Positions 1 through 8,145 of a stretch of 17,954 nt of DNA are shown here, piece after piece. The position numbers and the translations under genes are program-made. The DNA is taken from assembly GCA_023386395.1 (NCBI GenBank), contig JAEWJV010000342.1, positions 1-17,954 on the forward strand, in the 5' to 3' direction. The notes below the pieces were generated by a model. That model did not search any database. It saw only the letters and a list, made by a program, of their open reading frames with translations, and was not told the origin of the DNA. The first letter of the stretch is position 1; each line of letters begins with the position of its first letter. The stretch is from Bacteroidota bacterium. GTDB taxonomy: Bacteria; Bacteroidota; Bacteroidia; Chitinophagales; Chitinophagaceae.

Positions 1-308
1 ATGAATTTAAAACCCTTGGTTTCATCGAAACGCTGGGCTGCTTTTATCAAACCGAGGTTGCCCTCGTTGATCAGGTCGCTAAGAGAAAGGCCCTGGTGCT
101 GGTACTGCTTAGCGACAGATACCACGAAACGTAAATTGGCCTGCACGAGTTTGTCCAGTGCTCTCTGGTCACCCATCTTGATTCTTTGAGCCAGTGTGGT
201 TTCCTCTTCGGGAGTGATCATCGGAATTTTAGAAATTTCCTGCAGATACTTTTCAACGGCCTGGGAATCACGGTTGGTGATTTGGGTAGCGATTTTTAGC
301 TGCCTCAT
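1..308 (-). CDS. rpoD: Primary RNA polymerase sigma factor (RpoD/SigA), N-terminal part
   Basis: The first 102 residues of a sigma-70 factor are visible; the rest lies beyond base 1. The protein starts [10 protein letters not shown]. Residues about 14-47 are sigma region 1.2 ([20 protein letters not shown]). From about residue 50 region 2 follows, with [30 protein letters not shown] and the [10 protein letters not shown] core-binding motif near residues 93-102. The lack of a long region 1.1 fits the short (about 290 aa) primary sigma factor of Bacteroidota, which recognises TTTG/TAnnTTTG promoters. The ATG at 306-308 is chosen because this MRQLKI start is typical of the family. The gene is on the same strand as carB, 172 bp downstream of it. 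Reading it as an alternative sigma factor is unlikely, since region 1.2 and the region 2 core are of primary type. Confidence 0.93.
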   Translation of the reverse strand, partial: MRQLKIATQITNRDSQAVEKYLQEISKIPMITPEEETTLAQRIKMGDQRALDKLVQANLRFVVSVAKQYQHQGLSLSDLINEGNLGLIKAAQRFDETKGFKF

Positions 309-395
309 ATATGTTGTCCTTTGTTATTAATACAAGTTATACGCAAAAAGGATGCTTATTGTTAGTTAAAGTTACTAAAAATAAAATGCGGGCTG

Positions 396-403
396 CAAAA
401 TTA
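396..403 (-). promoter_or_regulatory. Possible -7 box for rpoD
   Basis: On the minus strand these bases read TAATTTTG, a full match to the Bacteroidota -7 consensus TAnnTTTG, about 88 nt before the rpoD ATG. There is no TTG at the expected -33 distance (around 423-426), so only half of the promoter is seen. The site lies in AT-rich DNA where chance matches occur. Confidence 0.25.
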
Positions 404-480
404 CGATTTTTCGCCGGGATTTATTTTCTAAATGTGAATATTTCGCTCAGAAATTGTTAATAAGACAATTAAACCGCGAT

Positions 481-1674
481 TTATTTGCTCAGGTACATGC
501 TCTTTTCCTTGTATAACTGCCGGAAATAAGGATCGCGCAGATCTTTTATAAACCGGATTGCCTCACCCGTACTCTTCATTTCAGGGCCGAGCTCTTTATT
601 AACTTTCGGAAATTTATTAAAGCTGAAAACAGGTTCCTTAATGGCAAAACCTTCCAGTTTCTTTTCAAAAGTGAAATCTTTTAGTTTTACTTCACCCAAC
701 ATAACCTTTGTGGCAACATTGAGATAAGGAATCTGGTAAGCTTTTGCAATAAATGGCGTTGTCCGGCTGGCCCTGGGGTTGGCTTCAATTACAAAAACCT
801 TATTGTCTTTAATTGCAAACTGTATATTAATAAGGCCGCGGATATCCAGGGCCCGTGCAATTTTCTCTGCATAATATTCCATCGTAGTTACAACGAGGGG
901 CGTAAGATTGAACGCCGGCAGAACGGCATTGCTGTCACCGCTGTGAATGCCTGCAGGTTCAATGTGCTCCATTACACCCATTACATGAAAAGTTTCGCCA
1001 TCGAAGATGCCATCAATCTCTGCTTCCTGGCAACGGTCGAGAAAATGGTCGATTAATATCTTATTATTGGGAATATGTTTTAATAAACTTACAACGGCTT
1101 TTTCCAGTTCATCATCATTTATCACAATACGCATACGCTGGCCACCTAAAACATAGCTGGGGCGCACTAATACAGGATAACCAACCTGTTTGGCCACTTC
1201 AATAGCTTCATCTGCCGTATAAGCTGTGCCATATTGCGGGTAAGGAATATCAAGTTCTTTCAGGAGGTCGCTGAAACGGCCACGGTCTTCAGCAATATCC
1301 ATATTGTCGAAAGAGGTGCCAATAATTTTAATGCCTTTTTCGTGCAACCTTTTCGCCAGTTTCAAGGCGGTTTGGCCACCGAGTTGAACAATGACGCCAT
1401 CCGGCTTTTCCAATTCAATTATCTCCCATAAATGTTCCCAGTAAACAGGCTCGAAGTAAAGTTTATCCGCCATGTCAAAATCGGTGGAAACCGTTTCGGG
1501 GTTGCAGTTCACCATGATGGCTTCATAGCCGCATTCTTTAATGGCGAGGAGGCCGTGCACACAGCAGTAGTCAAATTCAATGCCTTGACCAATTCTGTTG
1601 GGGCCGCTGCCGAGAACAATAATTTTTTTCTTTTTGGATGGAACTGATTCGTTGTGAGTAAGCTTTTGATTCAT
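481..1674 (-). CDS. carB: Carbamoyl-phosphate synthase large subunit, C-terminal synthetase half only (split CarB)
   Basis: This 397-aa protein matches only the second synthetase half of CarB, which phosphorylates carbamate to carbamoyl phosphate for pyrimidine and arginine synthesis in the cytosol. Seen: the pre-ATP-grasp domain with LGSGPNRIGQGIEFDYCCVH (21-40) and NCNPETVSTDFD (56-67), and an ATP-grasp domain with RPSYVLGG (171-178). The metal-binding residues are Q285, E297 and N299 in FVIEANPRASRT. The protein ends SMYLSK with no allosteric MGS domain; as I recall, Bacteroidota fused CarB (about 938 aa) ends the same way. The first half (carboxyphosphate synthetase plus oligomerisation domain) is absent: upstream lies a divergent Nudix gene. 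The reading frame extends to an ATG at 1717-1719, but the ATG at 1672-1674 is preferred because a good promoter overlaps the longer start. The missing half may be a separate gene elsewhere, as in Methanocaldococcus and Aquifex. Confidence 0.88.
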   Translation of the reverse strand: MNQKLTHNESVPSKKKKIIVLGSGPNRIGQGIEFDYCCVHGLLAIKECGYEAIMVNCNPETVSTDFDMADKLYFEPVYWEHLWEIIELEKPDGVIVQLGGQTALKLAKRLHEKGIKIIGTSFDNMDIAEDRGRFSDLLKELDIPYPQYGTAYTADEAIEVAKQVGYPVLVRPSYVLGGQRMRIVINDDELEKAVVSLLKHIPNNKILIDHFLDRCQEAEIDGIFDGETFHVMGVMEHIEPAGIHSGDSNAVLPAFNLTPLVVTTMEYYAEKIARALDIRGLINIQFAIKDNKVFVIEANPRASRTTPFIAKAYQIPYLNVATKVMLGEVKLKDFTFEKKLEGFAIKEPVFSFNKFPKVNKELGPEMKSTGEAIRFIKDLRDPYFRQLYKEKSMYLSK

Positions 1675-1689
1675 TACAGGTAAATTGCG

Positions 1690-1720
1690 CAAATGTAATG
1701 TGTGGTGGTTAGCTTGCAAA
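1690..1720 (-). promoter_or_regulatory. Bacteroidota-type promoter of the split carB gene
   Basis: Read on the minus strand there is a -33 box TTTG (1720-1717), a 19-nt spacer and a -7 box TACATTTG (1697-1690). This matches the Bacteroidota consensus TTTG-N19-TAnnTTTG. Transcription would start around 1683-1685, leaving a leader of about ten bases before the ATG at 1674. The upstream ATG at 1719 overlaps the -33 box and so would not be in the transcript. The promoter lies in the gap to the divergent Nudix gene. Confidence 0.7.
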
Positions 1721-1745
1721 ACATAAAAATGTTAAGGCACATAAT

Positions 1746-2213
1746 ATGGGTAAAAAAAGTGCGGGAATAATTTTATTCAGAAGAAAAAATAATTTCCTGG
1801 AAATAATGCTGGTGCATCCCGGCGGCCCTTTCTGGGCAAAAAAAGATGCAGGCGCCTGGTCAATACCCAAAGGAGAGTTAGATGAAGGAGAAAATGCTTT
1901 GGAGGCAGCGAAAAGAGAATTTGAAGAAGAAACCGGCAAAACAGTCACAGCAAAAGATTTTGTTGAATTACCTCCTGTAAAAAATAAAAGCGGCAAAACC
2001 GTTTATGCTTTTGCTGCAGAACAGGATTTTGATACAACAAATATCAGCAGCAATTTAATTTGGGTTGACTGGCCGCCGCGGTCCGGCAAACGCATAGAAG
2101 TACCGGAAGTTGACAGGGCTGAATGGTTTGATGCCGCAACAGCAAAAGAAAAAATTCTTACTTACCAGGCGCCACTGATTGAGGCGCTTATAAAAAAGAT
2201 ATCGGATTTGTAA
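1746..2213 (+). CDS. Nudix hydrolase, small (COG4119-like NTP pyrophosphohydrolase)
   Basis: This 155-aa cytosolic protein is one Nudix domain. The Nudix box runs from G43 to K65: GELDEGE, seven residues, then REFEEETGK, matching GX5EX7REUXEEXGU except for Lys in the last hydrophobic place. It should hydrolyse a nucleoside diphosphate linked to another moiety; the substrate cannot be read from sequence. The stretch GGPFWAKKDAGAWSIPKGEL before the box is typical of the COG4119 subfamily (family recall). There is no helix-turn-helix tail, so it is not an NrtR/AraR-type Nudix regulator. It diverges from carB with 71 bp between starts and ends just before a bidirectional terminator, so it appears monocistronic. 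No plus-strand -7 box is evident upstream. Confidence 0.88.
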   Translation: MGKKSAGIILFRRKNNFLEIMLVHPGGPFWAKKDAGAWSIPKGELDEGENALEAAKREFEEETGKTVTAKDFVELPPVKNKSGKTVYAFAAEQDFDTTNISSNLIWVDWPPRSGKRIEVPEVDRAEWFDAATAKEKILTYQAPLIEALIKKISDL

Positions 2214-2230
2214 CGCAGGATTTTATATAT

Positions 2231-2265
2231 AAAAAAAACGCTCCGGTTTGCGGAGCGTTTTTTTT
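2231..2265. terminator. Bidirectional intrinsic terminator
   Basis: A perfect 7-bp GC-rich stem, CGCTCCG (2239-2245) with CGGAGCG (2251-2257) and loop GTTTG, is flanked by eight A on the left and eight T on the right. It therefore has a U-tract in either direction. It lies between the convergent Nudix (stop 2213) and symporter (stop 2282) genes and should end both transcripts, isolating the arabinose operon from the upstream genes. Confidence 0.93.
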
Positions 2266-2281
2266 ATTCAATGAATCTGTT

Positions 2282-4003
2282 TTACCAGAACCTTACATAA
2301 ATGGCAGTAAGTAATATAAGCGTAATTACAATCATGGTTAAAATACGCGGTGTTACCTTAAACATGCCGGGTTCAATGTCAATAGCCTGCGGGTTTACTT
2401 TCGGCCCTGCAAGGCTGATGGCAACCATCACCAGCACGGTAAACACACCTGACCATCCCATGCATACCAGGAACGGTATTTCCCATGTAGTAACGCCTTC
2501 TTTAATTATAGGGAAGGCTGTATACAGTAATGTTTCGTGACCGAACCATTCAGCTGCATAATTATTAAAGATTACTGAAGTAATAAAGCCTACCAGTATA
2601 CCGGCAACGGCTGCTGCACCTGTGGTTCTCTTCCAGAACATGCCCAGCAGGAACATTGCCAAAATGCCTGGGCTTATAAAGCCGGTATATTTCTGAATAA
2701 AGGTGAAACCGCCTTCGCCGCCAATACCCAGCGTATCACTCCAGGTAAGCATAAGACCTAACAACATGGCAGCTACAATGGCTAGTTTGCCTATAACTAC
2801 CAGTTGTTTCTCACTGGCATTTTTCCCCATATATTTTTTATAGATGTCCAGCGTAAAAATGGTGGAAATACTGTTTGCCTTCCCGGCCAGCGAAGCCACA
2901 ATGGCTGCTGTAAGTGCTGCTACAGACAAACCTCTTAACCCTGTAGGTAAAAAGGCGAGCACAGATGAATAAGCTTTGTCTTTAATCTGGTAAAGATCTT
3001 CAGGGGCTACATTAGGGGTAAGCCCTGTCATGGATACGCCGTTTTTGTAAAGTACATAAGCGGCAATACCGGGAAGCATTACAATGATCGGCATCATTAT
3101 TTTCAGCATGCCGGCAAATAAAATACCTGTACGGGCCGTATTAAGATCGGCGCCCAATGCACGCTGTGTAATGTATTGATTACATCCCCAGTAATTGAGG
3201 TTTACGATCCATTGGCCGAGGAAGTACATGGAAATACCCGGCAGGATCACGTAGCGCTGAATATCATATTGAGAGCTTTCAACGGTGGGCTTGTCAAATA
3301 TCATGTGGAAATGATCGGGTGCATCCTTCATTAAGGTAGAAAACCCGTTGGCCACACCGGTGCCATCACCAACATGATGGCTTACCTGCTGGAGTGCAAA
3401 ATAGATGGTTGCAAAACCTCCGATGATTAATACAGCCACCTGTATTACATCGGTAAATCCTATCACCTTCATACCGCCTAGCGTAATAATGAGTGCAAAT
3501 AAAGCCAGCCCAATCATAATCGGGTGTAGGTATTCAGGCCCCACCAGCCCGCTGATGGCTACAGCACCGAGGTATAATATTGAAGTAAGGTTTACCAGTA
3601 TATAAAGGAACAGCCAAAACACCGTCATGATTAATGATACCGTATTATTATACCGCATTTTCAAAAATTGCGGCATGGTATATATCTTATTCTTAAGGTA
3701 GATAGGCATAAACCACACAGCAATAATAATGAGCGCAATGGCAGCAACCCATTCATAACAAGCTACCGCTACACCGGCAAAAAAACCATCACCGCTCATA
3801 CCCACAAATTGTTCGGCAGAAATATTGGAGGCAATTAAAGAAGCGCCTATCGCCCACCAAGTTAAAGAACCTTCAGCAAGGAAGAACGCTTTTGAATCAT
3901 GTTCTTTGCTTTTGCGGCGGCGATAAATCCAATATCCATACGATGCTACAATTATAAAATACAGGATAAATACTAAGTAGTCTTGCGTTACAAGCTTGTT
4001 CAT
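2282..4003 (-). CDS. Sodium/sugar symporter, SSS (SGLT) family; likely arabinose importer
   Basis: A 573-aa inner-membrane protein with about 13-14 hydrophobic segments, the size and pattern of the solute:sodium symporter family. Family marks: AIGASLIASNISAEQFVGMSG at residues 51-71, GGMKVIGFTDVIQ at 176-188 and YWGCNQYITQRALGA at 271-285. From memory, Q65 and E84 match the sugar-contacting Q69 and E88 of vSGLT, which points to a sugar rather than proline or iodide. The gene is last in the araB-GH51-araD-araA series, 103 bp after araA, and ends at a strong terminator. That context makes L-arabinose the likely substrate (inference), by analogy with the AraP symporter of Bacteroides. Transport of an arabinose oligomer or another pentose cannot be excluded. 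Confidence 0.9.
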   Translation of the reverse strand: MNKLVTQDYLVFILYFIIVASYGYWIYRRRKSKEHDSKAFFLAEGSLTWWAIGASLIASNISAEQFVGMSGDGFFAGVAVACYEWVAAIALIIIAVWFMPIYLKNKIYTMPQFLKMRYNNTVSLIMTVFWLFLYILVNLTSILYLGAVAISGLVGPEYLHPIMIGLALFALIITLGGMKVIGFTDVIQVAVLIIGGFATIYFALQQVSHHVGDGTGVANGFSTLMKDAPDHFHMIFDKPTVESSQYDIQRYVILPGISMYFLGQWIVNLNYWGCNQYITQRALGADLNTARTGILFAGMLKIMMPIIVMLPGIAAYVLYKNGVSMTGLTPNVAPEDLYQIKDKAYSSVLAFLPTGLRGLSVAALTAAIVASLAGKANSISTIFTLDIYKKYMGKNASEKQLVVIGKLAIVAAMLLGLMLTWSDTLGIGGEGGFTFIQKYTGFISPGILAMFLLGMFWKRTTGAAAVAGILVGFITSVIFNNYAAEWFGHETLLYTAFPIIKEGVTTWEIPFLVCMGWSGVFTVLVMVAISLAGPKVNPQAIDIEPGMFKVTPRILTMIVITLILLTAIYVRFW

Positions 4004-4106
4004 GTATCGTTAGTTTAATTTTTTGTTTGAAATTAATGTAGCAGGGTATAAATAATTAAAAGTAGCCAATGGTTCTTGCGTTATAACAGGTAAAAAATAT
4101 GCAGCG

Positions 4107-5597
4107 TTATTTATAATATGCTTCACTCCAGCGCAACTCATTTTTAAGGCTATAAAGATTAGTATTCTTGTTTATTAAAACAAATTCAATATTTGCCATC
4201 GCTGCAAAATCTTCCAGGTGCTCGCTTGTTAAGTTCTGGCTGTAACAAGTGTGATGTGCGCCGCCTGCATATATCCACGCTGCGCAACCGGTTTTCATAT
4301 CGGGCATTGGTTTCCATAAAACCCTTGCCACAGGAAGCTTTGGCAGCTTATGTTTGGGCTTAACGGCTTCTACTGTATTTACCAGCATCCTGAAACGGTT
4401 ACCCATATCAATGATCGATGCATTCAACGCAGCGCCGCCGTTCACATCAAACACAAGCCGCACAGGATCGGCCTTGCCGCCAATGCCAAGCGGATGAATT
4501 TCGCAGGAAGGCTTTTTGTTGGCGATAGATGGGCAAATCTCCAGCATGTGCGAACCCAATACCATTTCGTTGCCTTTTTCAAAATGATAGGTATAGTCTT
4601 CCATGAAACTGTTGCCGTCTTTTAAACCATGCGCCATTACTTTCATGGCGCGAACCAATGCCACCGTTTTCCAATCGCCTTCGCCGGCAAATCCATAACC
4701 TGACTGCATTAAGCGTTGCGCAGCTATACCGGGCAATTGCAACATGCCATGTAGATCTTCAAACGTGTCGGTAAAACCTTTGAAGTTGTTAGCCTCCATA
4801 AAAGTTTTCAGGCCCAGTTCAATTCTCGCAGCATCTTTTAATGACTGGCGTTGTTTGCCCTTCTTTTTTAAAGCATCAGCCAAAACATAACTGTCTTCAT
4901 ATTCCTCCATAAGCCTGTTTACATCAGTATCGCTTATGCTGTTGATTACAGCAACAAGATCGCCAATGCCATAGGTATTTACAGAAAAACCGAATTTATA
5001 TTCTGCTTCCACTTTATCACCATCGGTAACGGCAACATAGCGCATGTTGTCACCGAGACGCAGGAATTTGGCGCCCTGCCAGTCGTGCCAGCCTGCTGCA
5101 GCCCGGCTCCATGTTTCAATGCTTTTTAAAGTGTCTTCATCTTTCCAGTATCCAACCACCACTTTTCTTTCCATGCGTAAACGGCTAACCATAAAACCAA
5201 ATTCACGGTCGCCGTGTGCGCTTTGGTTCAGGTTCATAAAATCCATGTCAATGGAATTCCATGGAATATCGCGGTTGAATTGTGTATGCAGATGCAGCAA
5301 AGGCCTTTGTAAAATTTTCAGGCCGTTAATCCACATTTTGGCAGGAGAGAAGGTATGCATCCATGTGATGATGCCGATACAGTTTTGCGAAGTGTTTGCT
5401 TCTTTAATGGTGGCTGCAATTTCCTCAGGTGTTTTTACAGTTGGCTTGAAAATAACGGGGAAAGGAATTTGTTTTGATGCGTTTATTCCGTTTACAATTT
5501 CCTGCGAGTGTTCCGCAACCTGTTTTAAGGTTTCTTCTCCATATAAATGCTGGCTGCCGGTAATGAACCATATCTCCAGGTCTTTTAAATCTATCAT
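4107..5597 (-). CDS. araA: L-arabinose isomerase
   Basis: This 496-aa cytosolic enzyme (EC 5.3.1.4) converts L-arabinose to L-ribulose, the first intracellular step of the pathway. It is the usual AraA length (about 500 aa) and aligns end to end with little offset from the E. coli enzyme. The catalytic and Mn-binding residues are present: E306 in GFAGEGDW, E333 in [10 protein letters not shown]350 in GSHMLE and H449 in AGGAHHT. The start [20 protein letters not shown] is typical. It follows araD after 187 bp that hold a repeat element with hairpins, so it is probably co-transcribed but may be expressed at a different level. The symporter gene follows. The gene looks intact. Confidence 0.97.
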   Translation of the reverse strand: MIDLKDLEIWFITGSQHLYGEETLKQVAEHSQEIVNGINASKQIPFPVIFKPTVKTPEEIAATIKEANTSQNCIGIITWMHTFSPAKMWINGLKILQRPLLHLHTQFNRDIPWNSIDMDFMNLNQSAHGDREFGFMVSRLRMERKVVVGYWKDEDTLKSIETWSRAAAGWHDWQGAKFLRLGDNMRYVAVTDGDKVEAEYKFGFSVNTYGIGDLVAVINSISDTDVNRLMEEYEDSYVLADALKKKGKQRQSLKDAARIELGLKTFMEANNFKGFTDTFEDLHGMLQLPGIAAQRLMQSGYGFAGEGDWKTVALVRAMKVMAHGLKDGNSFMEDYTYHFEKGNEMVLGSHMLEICPSIANKKPSCEIHPLGIGGKADPVRLVFDVNGGAALNASIIDMGNRFRMLVNTVEAVKPKHKLPKLPVARVLWKPMPDMKTGCAAWIYAGGAHHTCYSQNLTSEHLEDFAAMANIEFVLINKNTNLYSLKNELRWSEAYYK

Positions 5598-5640
5598 GGT
5601 TGTGTATTTATTATAGTTTGATTGTTTGATGTTGATTCTA

Positions 5641-5786
5641 AATCGCCAGACGTGAAAGCTCCGGAACCTGATTACTTGTTATTAAATCATTCCTTTTAAT
5701 TTTTTATAAATAAGCCGAACTCAATTCGAACTTAAAATTTTCACGTTGTTACATTCACGTCTCACGATTGACACTCCACGTCAATC
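5641..5786. repeat. Intergenic inverted-repeat element, copy 1 (araD-araA gap)
   Basis: The ends are a 16-nt imperfect inverted repeat: AATCGCCAGACGTGAA (5641-5656) against TTCACGTCTCACGATT (5754-5769), 14 of 16 complementary. The right side (5753-5772) matches the right side of a second element at 10024-10043 in 17 of 20 bases, in the same orientation. Both copies also share the left-arm string CGTGAAAGC. At the right end a separate perfect hairpin, GATTGAC (5766-5772) with GTCAATC (5780-5786), overlaps the araD stop codon. No ORF lies inside. It resembles a REP/MITE-like non-coding repeat; mobility is not shown. Confidence 0.6.
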
Positions 5787-6486
5787 ATTCCTGCCCGTAA
5801 TAACTGTTAGGCCCGTGCTTTCTTTCAAAATGCTTGTTGATTAATGCATCTTTCATACGCAACACTTTTGCATTTACTGATTCTGTTATGAAAGCCATTT
5901 TTGCCAATTGCTCCAGCACAGCACTGTTATATACGGCTTTTGAGGCATTTTTAGCCCAGGTAAACGGTGCGTGGTTGCCCACCAAAATCATTTCAACATC
6001 CGTATAGCTAAGATTTTTTTCTTTTAATGCATTAATGATCTGGAAGCCGGTTTCATATTCATAATCGCCTTTTATCATTTCATCGCTCATGGGCGCAGCG
6101 CAGGGTACATCTGCAGTAAGATGATCTGCATGTGTCGTTCCATAGATAGGTATATCACGGAGGCTTTGCGCCCAGGCCGTTGCATAGGTTGAATGTGTAT
6201 GCACAATGCCGTTTATTTTTTCCCAATGCTTATACAAAACAGCATGTGTAAGCGTGTCTGATGAAGGGCGGAGGTTGCCTTCAACTGTTTTGCCGTCAAA
6301 GTCAACAATCACCATTTTTTCGGGTGAGAGTTCTTCATAAGGAACACCGCTAGGCTTAATCGCAAAAACGCCGAGACTTCTGTCTGCGGCGCTAACGTTG
6401 CCAAAGGTGAACAAAACAAGGTTCAGTTTTGGCAACTGCATATTGGCTTCAAAAGCTTCCTGCTGAATGTGTTCATACTTGCTCAT
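5785..6486 (-). CDS. araD: L-ribulose-5-phosphate 4-epimerase
   Basis: This 233-aa cytosolic zinc enzyme (EC 5.1.3.4, class II aldolase fold) turns L-ribulose 5-phosphate into D-xylulose 5-phosphate, which enters the pentose phosphate pathway. Seen: TFGNVSAAD (27-35), KPSGVPYEEL (44-53) and SSDTLTH with D77. The zinc ligands are H96 and H98 (VHTHST) and H172 (GNHAPFTW), one off from D76, H95, H97 and H171 in E. coli. The frame is open to an ATG at 6558, but the ATG at 6486 (MSKYEHIQQEAFEANMQLPK) gives the family's normal length. The 24 extra residues look like no known N-terminus. The start lies 91 bp after the upstream GH51 gene. The stop codon is part of a hairpin. Confidence 0.95.
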   Translation of the reverse strand: MSKYEHIQQEAFEANMQLPKLNLVLFTFGNVSAADRSLGVFAIKPSGVPYEELSPEKMVIVDFDGKTVEGNLRPSSDTLTHAVLYKHWEKINGIVHTHSTYATAWAQSLRDIPIYGTTHADHLTADVPCAAPMSDEMIKGDYEYETGFQIINALKEKNLSYTDVEMILVGNHAPFTWAKNASKAVYNSAVLEQLAKMAFITESVNAKVLRMKDALINKHFERKHGPNSYYGQE

Positions 6487-6577
6487 ATTACAATATTTTG
6501 GTGAACCTGCATCTGCAAAAAATGGCAACAATAAAATGATGACGTCTTGCTTCAACAATTCACTTTCATGCAGCCAA

Positions 6578-8125
6578 TCATTTCAACGTAATCAATGTTA
6601 CGCTCATTGGCGGCAGGTTGATACTTAAATCGTTGCCATTCTTTTTAAAGTCTGAAAAAGCGGCAAGCTTTACTTTATTGGGATTGTCAAACGTATTGAT
6701 ATCACTGAAGCTGGCTGAAGTTAAAACCTGGCCTTCTGTTGTTTTAAACGAAGCCCCATTCAGGCTTGCATTCACCGTGATTTTATTTTTCGGATCAATA
6801 TTTACCAGTGTAATATGAATAATGCCGTTGCTGTCTTTTGATGCAGATGCATTAACAGCGGGAATGCTTTCTTCGCCATATTTATAATCAGGGCTGAAGA
6901 AATTCACCGGCAATAAAGTTGCATCCTGGTGATATTTATACAAATCAAAAACATAATAAGTTGGCGTAAGCACCATCTTTTCTTTTTGCGTAAGCACCAG
7001 TGCCTGCAAAACATTTACGGTTTGGGCAAGGTTGGCCATTCTTATGCGGCCGCAATGCTTATTAAATATGTTTAATGATGATGCGGCAATCAATGCATCG
7101 CGCAGGCTGCTTTGCTGGTATAAAAATGCAGGGTTTGTATTGGGTTCAGGATCTGTCCAAATGCCCCATTCATCCACGCACAGGCTCACTTTTTTCTCAG
7201 GGTCATATTTATCCATGATAGCACTGTGTTTGTTGATGAGTGTTTCAATATTCAGGCAGCTTTTCAATCCTTTAAAATATTCTTCTTCATTAAAATTAGT
7301 TGCTGAACCTTTATGCTGCCAGTTATTTACGATGGTATAGTAGTGCATGGAATAACCCCACATTTGATTGGGCCTTACATTTTTCATGCTTACTTCCGTC
7401 CAGTTATAGTCATCTGCATTGGCGCCGCTCATAATTTTCTTTAAAGGTGCGCCGGGATAGTTTATACAAAAAGCAGCATAGCGTTTATACAGGTCGGCAT
7501 AATATTCCGGCGTCATATCGCCTCCGCAACCCCAGCTTTCATTGCCCACGCCCCAGAAAGCAACTTTATAGGGCTCAGCATGACCGTTGGCACGGCGCAT
7601 GTCGGCCAGTGTGCTCTTGCCGCCGAAATTGAGGTATTCGATCCAGTCAGACATTTGCTGCGGTGTGCCTGTTCCAACATTACCGGCAATATACGGCTCG
7701 CAGTTCAGCAGGTTGCACAGCTGCAAAAATTCATCGGTGCCAAAACTGTTATCTTCAGGAACCATGCCCCAGGTGGAGTTGATGCGCAATGGCCTTTTAT
7801 CTTTCGGCCCAATGCCGTCGCTCCAATGGTACCTGTCTGCGAAACAGCCGCCGGGCCAGCGCAATAAAGGAATATTAATGGCTTTCAATGCGTTCACCAC
7901 ATCCATTCTTATGCGGCCTTGTTTTGGTACATTCAATGTTGAATCTTCAAGATAAAAACCATCATAAATGCAGCGGCCAAGATGTTCTGCAAAATGGCCA
8001 TAAATAAAGCGGCTGATCTTGTCTTTATCAGCTTTTGCATTCACCTGCATGCTTACGGTTTCCTGTGCAAAAACGGAAGCCGAAATACAAATAATAAGAA
8101 GCGTTGTGGTAAGTTTCTTCATCAT
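6578..8125 (-). CDS. Secreted alpha-L-arabinofuranosidase, GH51 (single-domain type)
   Basis: This 515-aa protein begins with a Sec signal peptide (MMKKLTTTLLIICISASVFA, cleavage likely after A20), so it acts in the periplasm or outside. It releases terminal arabinofuranose from arabinan, arabinoxylan or their oligomers (EC 3.2.1.55). The GH51 catalytic barrel shows RWPGGCFADRYHW (89-101), the acid/base E196 in WGVGNESWGCGG and the nucleophile E319 in CVDEWGIW. A beta-rich C-terminal domain completes the usual length of about 500 aa. The gene sits between araB (20 bp before it) and araD (91 bp after it), so the enzyme that frees arabinose is co-expressed with those that catabolise it. Two adjacent ATGs (8125 and 8122) are both possible starts. 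Confidence 0.93.
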   Translation of the reverse strand: MMKKLTTTLLIICISASVFAQETVSMQVNAKADKDKISRFIYGHFAEHLGRCIYDGFYLEDSTLNVPKQGRIRMDVVNALKAINIPLLRWPGGCFADRYHWSDGIGPKDKRPLRINSTWGMVPEDNSFGTDEFLQLCNLLNCEPYIAGNVGTGTPQQMSDWIEYLNFGGKSTLADMRRANGHAEPYKVAFWGVGNESWGCGGDMTPEYYADLYKRYAAFCINYPGAPLKKIMSGANADDYNWTEVSMKNVRPNQMWGYSMHYYTIVNNWQHKGSATNFNEEEYFKGLKSCLNIETLINKHSAIMDKYDPEKKVSLCVDEWGIWTDPEPNTNPAFLYQQSSLRDALIAASSLNIFNKHCGRIRMANLAQTVNVLQALVLTQKEKMVLTPTYYVFDLYKYHQDATLLPVNFFSPDYKYGEESIPAVNASASKDSNGIIHITLVNIDPKNKITVNASLNGASFKTTEGQVLTSASFSDINTFDNPNKVKLAAFSDFKKNGNDLSINLPPMSVTLITLK

Positions 8126-8145
8126 AAAGCAAGGTTATTTTATTA

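Noticed and set aside
452..470. AATTGT/ACAATT hairpin as a terminator after carB
   Set aside because: Only six AT-rich pairs and no U-tract on the minus strand.
1746..2213. The Nudix protein as an AraR-type Nudix regulator of the neighbouring arabinose genes
   Set aside because: It has a nearly intact catalytic Nudix box and only 155 residues, with no winged-helix tail. It is convergent with, and separated by a strong bidirectional terminator from, the arabinose operon.
5044..5616. 190-codon open frame on the plus strand inside araA
   Set aside because: It is antisense to a highly conserved enzyme gene, with no recognisable domain; a shadow frame.
6487..6558. Longer araD start at 6558 adding a hydrophobic-looking 24-residue N-terminus
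   Set aside because: The family starts at MSKYEHIQQEAF, and zinc-ligand positions match E. coli within one residue only from the 6486 start. A signal peptide on a cytosolic epimerase makes no sense.
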